DNA from: Epiperipatus broadwayi
Taxonomy: Eukaryota; Onychophora; Udeonychophora; Euonychophora; Peripatidae
Reading direction: 5' to 3'
Assembly: GCA_028023455.1 (NCBI GenBank)
Contig: JAQFVV010006450.1
Location: 1,093,501 to 1,157,500 of the forward strand
Length of the DNA stretch: 64,000 bases
Shown here: positions 33,930 through 45,235 of the stretch, piece by piece
How positions within the stretch are numbered: the stretch's first letter is position 1
How the letters are laid out: every line of letters begins with the position of its first letter
Position numbers and translations under genes: made by a program
Notes under the pieces: generated by a model
Database searches by the model: none
The model's input: the letters and a program-made list of their open reading frames with translations, nothing else
Told to the model about the DNA's origin: nothing

Positions 33930-35083
33930 TTGACATATAAAAAAAAGATTAAGTAATAATAATAATAATCCTCTTATATTTAAACAAAAAATATTTGCAA
34001 ATAGAATGTGTTTCTGACAATGAAGTGATTCAGAAATCTAAACATTTTAATTTACATATAATTTTTATTAATTATTGCTATAATTTGATACTCCCATTGA
34101 TGAAGTGCCTTTATGCTCAACATTGTCTGCACATCTGCATATGGCAGCTCTGCAGTATTTCATATAATAAAATAGTATTTAAGTGTAATGTGAAAACAAA
34201 ATGTTAGAACACATTTTCTTAATAAGACTGCTATTATATTTCTATAAGAGTAGAGGAAAACAATATTTTAAAAAAATGAATACCTCACAGCATATTTAAT
34301 TATGATTAGTCAGACATTTCACTGTTTATTTTATTTAAAAATAAAAATATAATTCAGCGCATGTGTTATGTATAAGTGCATGTTGAAAAGTACTGTATAC
34401 TTGCTGTTCAATAAAATAATGTGTATTCTAATCAAAATTTATCAGCAAAACATGAGCTATTATACATGTACAATTAAGTGAAGGGGCTTGGAACACACAC
34501 ATCTTCATTGTTGTACAAGGTTTAATAATTCACATTATATAAAATTATGAAGATTGGCTGTGAATTCTGTTTTATTGCAATAAACTTCATTTTCTGTTTC
34601 TAAATGATTGACTCTATCTTATTATAAGCATTTATTTATAATTACTACTCTTAAATATCTAGGCTTTTTTCCAAATTTAATTAAACTCTTCTTCCTATTT
34701 TCCTATTTTGCTCCTTTAATTTTGGCCTCTGATTTTTTTAACCACAGGAGGTAGCTAAGCCCTACAAAACCCATTTTATTATATATATCTTCTTTATTAT
34801 TACTATTATAATGATACTTTAAAAATAAATAAAAAAACATTTATTTTGCAAACATTAAGTAAGCATAATATGTGAATATTTTAAAAAGAATATTGCATGA
34901 TTTTTAACATTTACTAATCTTGATATAAAAGCGATACGCTGTATTTTTTAAAAATGCAAAGAAAATAATACAAATTGTTCTGAACAACATTTCATTGTTT
35001 TAAAAACTTTATTACTCATCAATATTTAATAAATATTTGTACTTAGTTTACTTCTTTAAAAATGATTTACACTACATTACAAA
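33930..35083. other. A/T-rich stretch, no gene seen
   Basis: After the AAT tail no structure was recognised. The frame 33995-34207 has no recognisable motif. Confidence 0.5.
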
Positions 35084-35425
35084 CTCAGACTTTCACACGA
35101 CCCACAACTCTCATTGCCATCTTATATTGCTGACCCACCTGATCACACACATGTTGAAACGATAAATAATCACCAATATATGTATTTTGTGCTAAACCAG
35201 CACTCATCAGTTAGTCCAGATTACCATCTCCACACATATATGCAATCAGTACTCAGCTTTATATTAAGATAGCCGATCTTCATATTTTAATGAACAGGTT
35301 TCAAATTACTCCAACCCACAACTCTTCAGCCTTCCATTTCAATGAAAATTTGGGTCATCATTATAAGATGGCACTAAGAGTTGTATGTTGTGTGAAAGTC
35401 TGAGTTCGAATCCCACAGCTGTTAA
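35084..35425. mobile_element. Short element with 55 bp terminal inverted repeats
   Basis: AACTCAGACTTTCACACGAC with TGCCATCTTATA (35084-35138) is inverted at 35352-35407 (TATAAGATGGCA ... GTGTGAAAGTCTGAGTT). The right arm runs directly into CGAATCCCACAGC, making GAGTTCGAATCCC, a good polymerase III B box. It may be a SINE that has acquired an inverted copy of its own tRNA-like part. An internal TTAGTCCAGATTACCATC recalls sequences at 62.3 and 62.7 kb. Confidence 0.6.
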
Positions 35426-36036
35426 GCCTGTATAACGTACTACATTATAAAGAAAGATTAACCATAAAAAAAGATTTGCATACATTACAAAAATTAATGG
35501 ATAATTTGTTTCATTATACTATATATATTTACAAATTGTTGACTTTGTCAGTGTATCTCTCCACTTAGCTCATTCCCATCACAACCATCCATCAGCCCAG
35601 AATTCCGACCAAACTTTCACACTATGAATATATAAACATTCACTGCATTTAAACTTAACACATATATATTTAATATCTTTCAAACTTCTATTTCATCACA
35701 CTTTACTGAAACATATGATCAAAGACATGAAATTTGGCCCATATTACAATCTTTTACATATACAATATCATTTGTTTAGAATATGTATATAGCAAATCAT
35801 TATAGTTTAATTGACAAGTTTTAAATTTCTGTACTCACAATTTTGATACATGTTACTTTATGGAAATATATTAATAACTTTTACCAATTATTTATTAAGC
35901 TAAATATTATCTCTAGTTTGAATATATACTTTGTCTGACTTTGTGAATAATAAAATAATGAGTATGCTAATAGCTCTAACCAAGCTTTATCTATAAATGT
36001 CACAAAAGCAAGCATTTTCAATCCCTATCTAGAAAC

Positions 36037-36095
36037 ATATCCATCCTTAAACTAGTTTCAAGCTATTGGCTATCCTCAGTGGTGCGCTAGGATAT
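36037..36095 (-). ncRNA. Diverged hammerhead ribozyme-like motif
   Basis: Read on the minus strand, CTGAGGA is at 36079-36073 (position 7 is free in the CUGANGA consensus). Stem II pairs AGC with GCT around CAATA, and GAAA is at 36059-36056. CTAG is at 36055-36052, followed by TT. The outer stem I pairs ATATCC (36095-36090) with GGATAT (36042-36037), a different sequence from other copies but still paired. The inner stem I is weak. Confidence 0.6.
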
Positions 36096-36301
36096 TTCAG
36101 ACACTAGATCCAAAATACCCACTCAAGGCCAGAACTTATCTGATACTTAACTATTAAGTAGACAAACATGAAATTTTCAAATCCAGCGATGTAACTTAAA
36201 TAGCTATATGGGTCTGAAAACTCTTCAGCCACACCATATATTAATAGCCTTAGCAATATAACATTGCTTAAGACTTAAAAGCAAAACTATAATTGTAAAT
36301 A

Positions 36302-36397
36302 AAATAAAGTCATACATCATGTGACTTAACTTGACAAGCTTGTATTTTATAAAATACAAGCTTATTAAGTTAAGTCACATGATATATGACTTTATTT
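36302..36397. repeat. Loopless palindrome at end of unit G
   Basis: Arms of 48 bases meet with no spacer between 36349 and 36350 (CTTGTATTTTATAAAATACA). Differences are few, near CACATC/TATATC and TTGACAAGC/TTAATAAGC. It carries CATGTGACTTAACTT and its inverse. Confidence 0.9.
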
Positions 36398-36400
36398 TTA

Positions 36401-37839
36401 AATAATAGTATTATAGATGTGTCAACACCTGAGATTTCTAGACCGTATTAATAGCTTTGATAACTTTTACTACACATTTTCACACAAGGTAAGGACTGGC
36501 TTTTATCTGCTTTTAACACTTTGTGTAGGGATGTATAATCATTGAACTATAATATATATATTTGTAAGTTTTTGTTTTTATCAGTTCTTCTATCCATGTT
36601 TGACGTTTTATAGTAGTTTTTATTTGGAATTGTATTATTATTGAAAAATAAATTTATTTTTTAATTTAATAAAGAAATTTTTTATAGTACTATTTTACTA
36701 TATTTTAATCTTAACTTTACAACTCAATCAAATATTGTTCCTTTTTTTATTTATCCAAATTTTTTTTTTTAATGATAAATCTCGGATTATTAAAAAAAAT
36801 TAGACAATTTGGAAACTTGGTTGACTATAGTTGTATTGAATTTTTTTTTTATTACAAACTTCTGCCCATTTCAAGTTTTATTGTTTGGAAAAAGAAATGC
36901 TTTTTGTATTATTTATATTTGGAGAGGTGGGGGTTGTAGATGAAATTGGATTTATGTCTATTTCAATTAGACTATAAGTAGATGTTAGAAAATTTTAAAC
37001 TGACTAAGGAGACAAAATTCCTCCAATATGCAATTTGAAAAATCTGAAGAAAATAAAAGATTGAATTGGTTGCTTATTTTACTTATCAAATCGTTGCGAT
37101 GGCAGACATTTCTTTTTATTACGTTAACTTGTCAGATATAATAAGCTTATTTTGTTTTCAGATTTTGAAAGAAAAAGTAAAATGAACTAACTATATGATT
37201 ATTATATCTGATTATTTTATTATTTGATGCATTTATTGCGTTATTCCTTGAACAAAATACAGTATGATAGTTTACAGTTAAGACGAACTTTAATCTTTAT
37301 ACTTTATAATTATATGTATGTGAAGGGTGTTCTGCTGCATAGGTAACTCTTCCATTGGCTTGCCCAGTGACCTAGGATTTATTTTTTCAACATTTACTTG
37401 GGGTTTTCTGCTCCAGTAGCTGGTTCCTAATCAGTCCAGTTAATCACTCAACATTGTAAATAATTGATGTTTACCTATATTTAACTAAAATGTAATGCCA
37501 AATCTCGCATCACCTGACAGTCGGCAAGCGTGATGACTCGTGCTTTCTCTCTTCTTCTATGAGAGACCATTAGAGAAATATTGTTCGTGCAAAGCATTAT
37601 TTATTTAAAAAGCTGGTTTACCTCCCACACACACAATTTATATATATATATATATTTTAAGTTATCTTGCAAATAGTGCAAAACTGAATCATGCAGTAAA
37701 TATATATGGAATACCTTTGTAAACTATTGTATAGATTTTTTATTTATCTTAAGACTGAATAGATAGTAATTTCCAAAAAAAAAATTAATAACATTTTATA
37801 TTTTGTGCAAATTATGACATGATTAATGTACTCATGTTT
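36401..37839. other. A/T-rich stretch, no gene seen
   Basis: No coding or repeat structure was recognised. The patch at 37320-37560 is slightly richer in G and C, but no frame or element was identified in it. Confidence 0.5.
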
Positions 37840-38390
37840 TGCAAAGCGGAAATAACTACGTCCCACTGAGTTATGTAGCATCAAAAACCAATGAGAAGAT
37901 AAAATGATACCATTCTATCTTTGGACTCTGTTGTTATATAAGCTTAGTTTTGGACTTGGTTTTTAAATTATACGGTGAATTTTGTCTATTGTTTTAATTT
38001 ACATACATATTAAATATTCTGCAATAGCTTTTAAAATATTCAAAGAATGAAGAATGAGTCTTTTAACAACCTTTGAACATTAAGTGTAGCATTAGCTTTA
38101 ATAATTGTAATAATAAATAAATAATCATAACTTCTAAATACTTGTAATTGCTGAACATTTAGTCTGTACATAAATGAAAACAATAAAGAAAATTCACTAT
38201 ATAATTTAAAAACCAAAGTCAAAAATTAAGCTTTTACATAATAACAGAGCCCAAAGATAAAATGGTATCATTATATCTTTTCATCTTTTTTGACACTATA
38301 TAACTCAGTGGGAGGTGTTACTTCCACTTAGCAATTACAGATATTTAGAAGTCATGATTATTTATCTATTATTAGTCATGTTTTGCAAAA
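37840..38390. mobile_element. Nested foldback element
   Basis: The left arm 37845-38010 (CCCACTGAGTTATGTAG, GATACCATTCTATCTTTGG, GGTTTTTAAATTATAC) is inverted at about 38170-38320 (GTATAATTTAAAAACC-like, CCAAAGATAAAATGGTATCA, CTATATAACTCAGTGGG). A second inverted pair joins about 38100-38160 (AATCATAACTTCTAAATACT) to 38325-38385 (ATATTTAGAAGTCATGATTA). The minus frame 38040-38222 lies inside and is not a gene. Confidence 0.8.
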
Positions 38391-39940
38391 TAATTTCTCT
38401 TGGATTCAAGGCTAGATTCAATTGTAAAACCAATCAACATTCTTCAACTTGCTCGATGTAATATTATTGAGTTTACTATTGTATGATCACATCTTCTTTG
38501 GACTGTATATGTGAAACAAATGAACAGTGGAAGACTTTCTAAAAGGGTGTTTTACGATTTTCATGGCCCTGGTAGACCTGTTTTCATTATAAGGATTATC
38601 TGAAAGGCATTCTAAAGAAGTGCTACATCAATTGTTTTTGTTGAGAAGATATAACAGAGAATAGAATACATTGGAATATTACAGATACACATGGCATTGA
38701 AATATTTCTGAAAGAAAATTTTACTGCTGGAGAAATTAAGAGACAAATTGTAAAATCTCAAATAAACAGAAACATGGATCAGCATGTTCCATGATGAATT
38801 TGTGGATCATAGATTGGTTTGTATAGTCATTGCATATGTCATTTCTAGAGTAGATTTTTTTTGTCCTTTCTATTTCTTTATATATATATTTAGAATGGCT
38901 ATATTCATTTATAAGTGGCTGTTTATTATATTATAAGCATTTATTTAGTAGTACCCAATGAGAAAATGAAGCTTACATATTTTATAAACAGATGTAAGGA
39001 CAAATAAAAAAATTAAAGTAAATTGTATATATATTCTGCCTTTTTGAGAACAAATTGAATAATTAGACAATAAAGTAATAATACTAATCATTTGTTATTA
39101 TTACTTATTCTTCTCTTTAAAATCAATGTTTAGAGATTTATGATGAACATTTTTCCTAGTTCATACAGGCAGCATGTTTTTGGGTTTTTTTTATTTAGTT
39201 ATTATTTTATTAGATAGTTAACCATTAGCTAATGTTATGAAAGATTCTATAGTTGTTTCAACCAGAAAATTGATTTGTTTAATAGCTTTATAATGTCCTT
39301 CAATTTCTTTAATGTATATATGAATTTGACCACCATTAACTATGTGATTCATTGTATCTGTTCAACTACAACTCTATAAGTCAAGTGATGTAAAATTCTA
39401 TTTCTGAAGCAGATAATTGCAGCAATCAAAAGTGGCCTTAAATCTATTGAAGAAATTCCTATATGTATACGAAAATCAAATCCAGCAATTTTTGCTGCAG
39501 TGGTAGCTCGTACCTGAAATTTGTGGGAGTGTTATTTTCCAGTTTTGCCTTTCATTTTGTTTATGTCTTTTATCCACATTACATCACCTCCAAACAGCAA
39601 ACCGGTGAACAAAACAATGCATTTTTTACTTCACAAAGCCAACTTTTATATTGGTATCATTCAGAATTAAAACTATGAATATACTTCTTCTTTTTGCTTA
39701 TTCCTGGCTGAGATTGACTATCAGGTGTTGAATGGCCTTTTTTCTTAATTGTAACTTTTTCATGGAGAGCTGTGAAAACTTAAACTGTTGAAGTTCATTT
39801 ACCGTCACAGTTTATTTCTTGGGGGTGCAAAGAAGCCATGGTTAAATTATTAAAATTTTCTATAACCAAAAAAAATAATCTATGAATTAAATAGAATATC
39901 TGGAAGCATGATAAGCAGAACATATGCTGTAACTATGCCA
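38391..39940. other. Unclassified stretch with traces of old coding sequence
   Basis: Around 38520-38800 the plus strand can be read, with stops, as peptide pieces such as FYDFHGPGRPVFII and EIFLKENFTAGEIKRQIVKS. Their composition looks coding-derived, but I recognise no family. The frame 39463-39678 starts with an ATG and is also unrecognised. These may be old pseudogene or transposon remains. Confidence 0.3.
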
Positions 39941-39959
39941 AATAATTATACCTATTAAT

Positions 39960-40419
39960 CACATTTAACTTTATATCCCCCAATAAAAATTCTCTTTTCC
40001 CAACATTTATCATCATTACTTTTGATTTTTCTTCACTAAATTTAATCCCCATCTCTTAACCCACTCTTGCACACATCTTCAGGATAACTTCTATATCTTC
40101 CCTACTTTCTGTGCACATAAACATATCAGAAAATAAAGGACTTGATAACATATACACTCTATCTCTACCCCTCTTCCTAGTCTTTCTATTGTTTTCTCCA
40201 TTTCTCTCATATATTTAACAAAAACAAAATAGGTGACATAGGACATTCTTGCCCTACTACCACCTCACTTTTAACTCTAGTTGATTTTATATTTTTTAAT
40301 TGATACTTATAGAAATTATTTTCATACAATATCTTAATAAGATCCTCTAAAGCTCACTCACTCCCAAATTTACTAAACTTATTCATAATCTATTTCAATT
40401 TACTCTGTCATATGCCTTA

Positions 40420-40420
<1 letters not shown>
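39960..40420 (-). pseudogene. LINE reverse transcriptase, C-terminal half
   Basis: On the minus strand the remnant begins with codons DKAYDR (about 40420-40400), the usual (D/E)KAYDRV motif. It continues with ECPMSPILFLLNMREMEKTI, where the family has QGCPLSPLLF. A degraded active site reads FDMFMCTESREDIEVILKMC where FADD is expected, and GIKFSEEKSKVMM (about 40050-40010) matches LKxNxxKTKVM. The catalytic aspartates are lost. The N-terminal half is displaced to 42290 and above. Confidence 0.7.
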
Positions 40421-40426
<6 letters not shown>

Positions 40427-40468
<42 letters not shown>

Positions 40469-40498
40469 CATATGCCTTATCTCTCTCTATATATATAT
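40427..40498. repeat. Compound CT and TA microsatellite
   Basis: A CT run is followed by TA, then CATATGCCTTATCTCTCTCT is repeated and followed by TA again. It sits exactly where the LINE reverse transcriptase is interrupted and duplicates the KAYD coding bases (ATCATATGCCTTAT). Confidence 0.85.
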
Positions 40499-40599
40499 AA
40501 ATTAGGGACAAAGCATCCATGTATTGAGCAGAATGAGTATTTCCATAGAAAAATTCACTAAAACGTTCAAAAGCTTTAATTAAAATTCAATTTAAAAAA

Positions 40600-41040
40600 T
40601 TCACTTTCAGTTTTTTTTACCAACAGTTGAATTATTTTTATATACATAGGGATTGGGAATGAACTCGACTAATTCATTTTCATTGATTATAAGAAGTTCA
40701 AACAATGCTAAATTCTAATTTACAGTTAAAGCTTTTAAGAATGTTAAAAGGATTTGGAAGATAAAAATATATTGATATTGTATTATCTATATTTAAACTA
40801 ATAACAATCTGATTAGGATCAGCAAGTCAAATTCATTATTTTTTGAATGAAATTACTGTTGACTTTCAATAAGTTGAATTGTTTTTATATACATAGGGTT
40901 TGGGAATGAACTCGACTAACGTATTCTCTTATTCTCATTGATTATAAAAAGTTCAAACAATGCTAAGATCTAATTTACAGTTAAAATTTTTAAGAATGTT
41001 AAAAGGATTTGGAAGATAAAAAATATATTGATAATATATT
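40600..41040. repeat. Tandem duplication, about 260 bp period
   Basis: GGGATTGGGAATGAACTCGA (40650) recurs as GGGTTTGGGAATGAACTCGA (40898). The following 150 bases match closely in both (AGTTCAAACAATGCTAA, AATGTTAAAAGGATTTGGAA). It lies inside the insertion that splits the LINE, next to Tigger copy B. Confidence 0.85.
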
Positions 41041-41096
41041 CTCTGATTTATAGATAAGAGAGTTTCAGATTTTTCTAGATGTGTGTAATATATATA

Positions 41097-42193
41097 CACC
41101 TGGGTCTCGTTTTACACGATGGATAGGTTTCTCAGAAAACACGCACAAACGAAATCGCGCAAAAATAGACGTAACTTACATTGAAAAAGGGGGGTGCGGT
41201 CTGTGATTTTTCAAAATTCGCGTAAAAGCAAAGCACCAACGTAAAATTACTTTAAAATTCGCACAAAAAAAAAAAATAAGGAAATAAAATATGACTAATA
41301 AAAAATTTCAAATTTGAAAAAAATTGATACAAGACAAACTTTTTTTAACTATAATATTTAATTTTATTCAAAATAATATATTTTTATGCATGATTTACAG
41401 TACAGTAATTTACATTTTTTATACACGTTGTAATTATTATCGCTATTTGCCGAAACACACGTTCGTTTGCACTCTCATGTTGTGTTAATGGTTTTCTGTT
41501 GACAACGTAATTAGTAATTAATCTTTGAGACGATGATTTTATTAATTGTTTATGAACTTAGACTTATGATAATAAAAAGACATTTATTCACCACTGCTGG
41601 GGAAAATTTAACTAAAACTAACAACTAAAAATTAAATTCTTATTTTTGTCTTTAATTTTTTAATTTTCAATTCCATTTAAAAATCAAATTTCGTTTTACA
41701 TCACATTAATTTCAAGTCGTCGTAAGTAATTTTTAAATTGTTAATTACAATTAAAAATCAGATTTTAATTTTTAATTGTCAAATTTAATTGTGCCCACTG
41801 CTATTATCACCTTTTAAAAATAAACTTGCGGATACTAAATGATTAATAATTGATTACGTTCTTTTTTAAAAAGCAAAAACAGAATGTGATTTAAAATGCA
41901 AAATTAACACGCACAATGTTTGAACAAATTTACATTATAATCTGTATACATAAAATGTGGAAATCATGATTTTAATTTCATTATTGCATAAAATCTTAAT
42001 ATTATAAAGCACTGAAAATATTGAAATTACTAAGATGAAAGTCGAATTCCAATAATGTGCTATTACTTTCAATATATGCAAAATTTATTATTTAAAGTAA
42101 TAGTGCATTATCGGAGTCCGAAATCCGGTGAAACAAGAATTGCGTAACTTCAAAATCGTGTTAAATAAGTCCACGTAAAAAGAGAACCAGGTG
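41097..42193 (-). mobile_element. Tigger/pogo-like DNA transposon copy B
   Basis: This is the reverse complement of copy A (32032-33324), with the same terminal repeat CACCTGGGTCTCGTTTTACA at 41097 and its inverse ending at 42193. TA precedes the left end; the right flank reads TGTA, so that target copy is slightly altered. A deletion around 41450-41600 removes much of the transposase fragment found in copy A. The subterminal hairpin AATGTGCTATTACTTT is kept. Confidence 0.85.
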
Positions 42194-42289
42194 TGTATAT
42201 ATATATATTAGATGCTATTATGTAAAAATTGTTGTGGCAAGTGAAATAAAACATTATAATAAAAAAAGGTGTGCTTCCATTCCAAAAAA

Positions 42290-42830
42290 GTCACACTTCA
42301 TCACTGATAAAGATCATATATAATTGTCTATCTGTATTCCTATTCATATTTATAAGTTGTGTGACTACAAATAAACTATCTCTTAATATGCCTATTGGAT
42401 TGAAAACCTTGCATTTCTCCTTCTTTATTATTTTCTTTCATCCATTTTGCCACCCTTCCAGCCACCATATATGCAAAAACTTTATATAGCACTGATGTTA
42501 CTGCTACCAGTCTATAATTGTTTATTTCTGCCATTTCTTTTAAATAATAGCCTTACTCTTGTATTATTCCAGCTATCTGGAAGATCTGTCTTCTATGCTA
42601 TTTTATTAAAACATGATAATAGATTTAATTTTGCTCTATTTCCCAAATTCATCGCTATCTCTGCTGCCCATTCATCAACTCTTGCCTTTCCACTTTTCAA
42701 TTTTTTCCCTGCCTCATTCAATTCATTTTCTGTAAAACTAATATTTTCATTATTATGTATGTTTATATTTGTTATCATTCTGTCATTCACATCTAACATC
42801 TTTTCTATATCCACTACGTACTTATTTAAG
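42290..42830 (-). pseudogene. LINE reverse transcriptase, N-terminal half
   Basis: The minus-strand frame 42814-42593 reads FTENELNEAGKKLKSGKARV followed by DEWAAEIA, the conserved opening of LINE reverse transcriptases (usually KAPGxDxIPAE). Further on, MQGFQSNRHIKR and QLINMNRNTDRQLYMIFI follow with one stop and one frameshift. They lead to the expected (F/V)D-x-KAYD motif, which is found on the far side of the insertion at 40420. Confidence 0.75.
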
Positions 42831-43389
42831 ACTTTAAAAAAGGCTATACCCTTTGTTTCTAATTCTTCTCTAGAGCTATACTCTTTTTCTTTATCATTTA
42901 GTAATATTATTCCCCTCTACACACACACATTTTTTTTTAATATATTTCCAAAAATTTTTATTCCCATCTCTTCCACTCTTATTAATATCCTCCAATAATT
43001 AACTATTTAATTTCATTTTCTCTGTATAATTATCTACTTTAGCCATTTCTTCTTTTTTTTAATATTTTCCCCATTTAATATCAACATCTTTTTCACTTTC
43101 TTGGTTTTTAATAGCACATTTATATTCTCTACATGCTTTTTTTCTCTTTTTTTCTATTACTTTTACTCTTCTTAATATTCTCACCTAAAACCCTACTTGC
43201 AAATTTTTTTACTTCACACCAGTCCTTATATTCATCCCCAACAAACTCTTCCATGATTTCTTCTACCTTTTTTTATATTCTTCTAATTTATTCTTATCAT
43301 TCATTCTCCATCCACCTCTTTCCCTATCTTTTCTACTTTTATTACTATCTTCCATCACATTATTAACCATTTCTATTATAAAGAAGTTA

Positions 43390-43870
43390 TGATTACTATT
43401 ATATACTCTCCATTATCAAACGCTTTCATTTTCCATACTTTATTCATTCCTGCTTTATCTACTAATACATAATCTATTCTGTGAAATGTATTATTTCTAG
43501 ATCATGTTTATTGTTCTTCATAAGTATTTAATAAATTTCTATTGCTCAAATTCACTCTGACAAAAAATTTTAATATATGTCCATTTTTGTTATCCACATT
43601 GTCAATTTCTTCATTATGTCCATCATATTCTTTATAACTATTTTCTTCCCCCTTTTTTATTGAAACTCTATATCCTTAACTTGGCATTCATATATGCTAC
43701 TGTTCCACTTCATTATAGTTTGATTATCTCCGGTGGCTATGTACATTACAGCCACCATCCATTCTTGTCTTCATAACCTTATCTCAAACCACAAATGTTC
43801 TTGACACCTAACAGTATTTAAATATTTTTTTAACATAACTCCTATATCACCACCACTTTTTTCTTTTTCT
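43390..43870 (-). pseudogene. LINE endonuclease domain remnant
   Basis: Minus-strand pieces are GGDIGVMLKKYLN (about 43855-43815), EEIDNVDNKNGHILKFF (43620-43570) and FHRIDYVLVDKAGMNKVWKM (about 43480-43420). The last corresponds to the NxIDYVLV motif of LINE endonucleases. The spacing to the reverse transcriptase opening at 42730 is normal. Stops interrupt it. Confidence 0.65.
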
Positions 43871-44015
43871 CTTTTATTTACACCCTGCTACACGAAGTCT
43901 TCCAATGGAAGTTCTTGTTATTCTCTCAGATATGTTTTCACTACTGCTATCACCTTGCATATTCTTCTTTTGTTACTACCCTTTTATAAATCCTTTTGAC
44001 TCTTTCCTCTCTATT

Positions 44016-44405
44016 ATATGTGATGTGAAGCATTATGGCTTCTCCTTTATCAAAGTCAGGAATCTCTCAGACACTATGCCCAGAAAAATCTGTTAGCCAC
44101 ATTACCATCTCTTTCCATTCCTTACTCTTTTTCCCATATTCTTTTCTATCCTGCTTCATCCTATTTTCACAACATCACATTTGTTCAATCTAGGGCCTTT
44201 ATGTCTAGATTCCCCTTATGTGATGTGATGCACTGTGTTCTCTTTATACAGAGTCAGGAATCTCTTAGCAACTATGCCTAGAGAAACCTGTTAGCCACTT
44301 TATCTACCCTTTTCATTCCCTGCCATAAGTTTTCCCATATCGTGCTCCATCCCATTTCCACAACATAATTTTTGTCATTTCCATGGCCTTTATATCTAAA
44401 TCCCT
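44016..44405. repeat. Two tandem units of about 203 bp
   Basis: TGTGATGTGAAGCATTATGG to TTCAATCTAGGGCC and TGTGATGTGATGCACTGTGT to TTTCCATGGCC align along their length (GTCAGGAATCTCT, CTATGCC, CTGTTAGCCAC, CCCATAT). They lie between the C-terminus of one minus-strand LINE and the endonuclease of the next. 5' untranslated monomers of the second LINE are one explanation. Confidence 0.75.
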
Positions 44406-45235
44406 CTTATCTTTTTTCAAACCCACAATAAAAACCAACAACCCTCTTTCTGTATAATCAATTTATTCTTCCACAACTTCATTATTTGTACCTTTTTACA
44501 TTTAATTAACAGATGCCTAATATTTTCTATGCCTTTCTTACACAACTTGCAGACTAAATCACCCATATTTTTTCATTTATATGCATATTCACTTGTTGCT
44601 AAAGATCCCATTCGAGCCTTAAACAGTAAACTACTTTCCTTGCTATTATCATAAATTAACTAGCATCCAATATTCTATTTACTTCTTTATATATTTAAAC
44701 TCTTTTTACTCTCCATACTAGTTCTCTATCTTTTCAACTTTCTACTCTTTATTAATGCATCTATTCTTCTATCACATTCATTACCACTATAACACTCATC
44801 ATCCCATCTTTTGTATAACTATACTGACATAAAATTCTTCATCCAAGTCTGCATACTGCATTACCTTTCGCACCCATCTTTTTGTCTGCCCTTATTCATA
44901 ACCCAATTAAATACTATTTTGGCTATTCCTTTATTATCCATAAACTGCAATCTAATGAATATTTTCATTTTGCTTTTTGCATCTCTCATATAAAAACTTG
45001 ATCATCCCATTTCTCCTTGAATTGCCTCCTTTGCTGTCCACACATCTGCATCTAATACATGTCTTTCTTTATACTTTTTCTATGTAATCTAACACCCCTT
45101 TACTAACACAATGCATCATTACCATTTGTTAACCCTGCTACTCCCACCCCATAAATTCTAGCTACATCATATTTATTATCTTTTTTCCAAACTGTTGCTA
45201 CTCTCTAGTGTCGCTGTAAGAGCTTTTATTTTAGG
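44406..45235 (-). pseudogene. C-terminal end of a second minus-strand LINE
   Basis: On the minus strand, VATVWKKDNKYDVARIYGVG (about 45215-45155) and MRDAKSKMKIFIRLQFMDNK (near 44990-44930) are followed by RWVRKVMQYADLDEEFYVSI (about 44875-44815) and LVCKLCKKGIENIRHLLIKC (44560-44500). The last is a C-x2-C-x7-H-x4-C zinc ribbon of the kind found after LINE reverse transcriptases. Because this C-terminal part lies upstream of the endonuclease at 43.9 kb, it belongs to a different LINE copy, cut at about 45235. Confidence 0.65.

Larger units (their letters stand above)
35990..36400 (-). mobile_element. Penelope-type unit G, diverged subfamily
   Basis: It aligns with the main family through AATCCCTATCTAG, ACTAGTTTC, TATATGGGTCTGAA and CTTCAGCCA, but is much more diverged. 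The terminus is a different sequence, forming a loopless palindrome at its right end. It still carries a recognisable hammerhead fold. Confidence 0.7.
39950..43900 (-). mobile_element. Decayed LINE on minus strand, interrupted by Tigger copy B
   Basis: On the minus strand the order is endonuclease (about 43870-43390), linker, reverse transcriptase N-terminal half (42830-42290), a 1.9 kb interruption, then reverse transcriptase C-terminal half (40420-39960). The long plus-strand frame 42447-42998 (183 codons) is the T/C-rich shadow of this LINE. Stops and frameshifts are frequent. Confidence 0.75.

Noticed and set aside
40427-40498. CRISPR-like array from repeated CATATGCCTTATCTCTCT
   Set aside because: Only two repeats within microsatellite sequence, in a eukaryotic genome; it is slippage at a CT/TA run.
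42447-42998. Longest open frame in the window (183 codons, plus strand)
   Set aside because: It is T/C-rich and hydrophobic and lies opposite a minus-strand LINE reverse transcriptase that reads clearly (KKLKSGKARV, AAEIA). It is a shadow frame.
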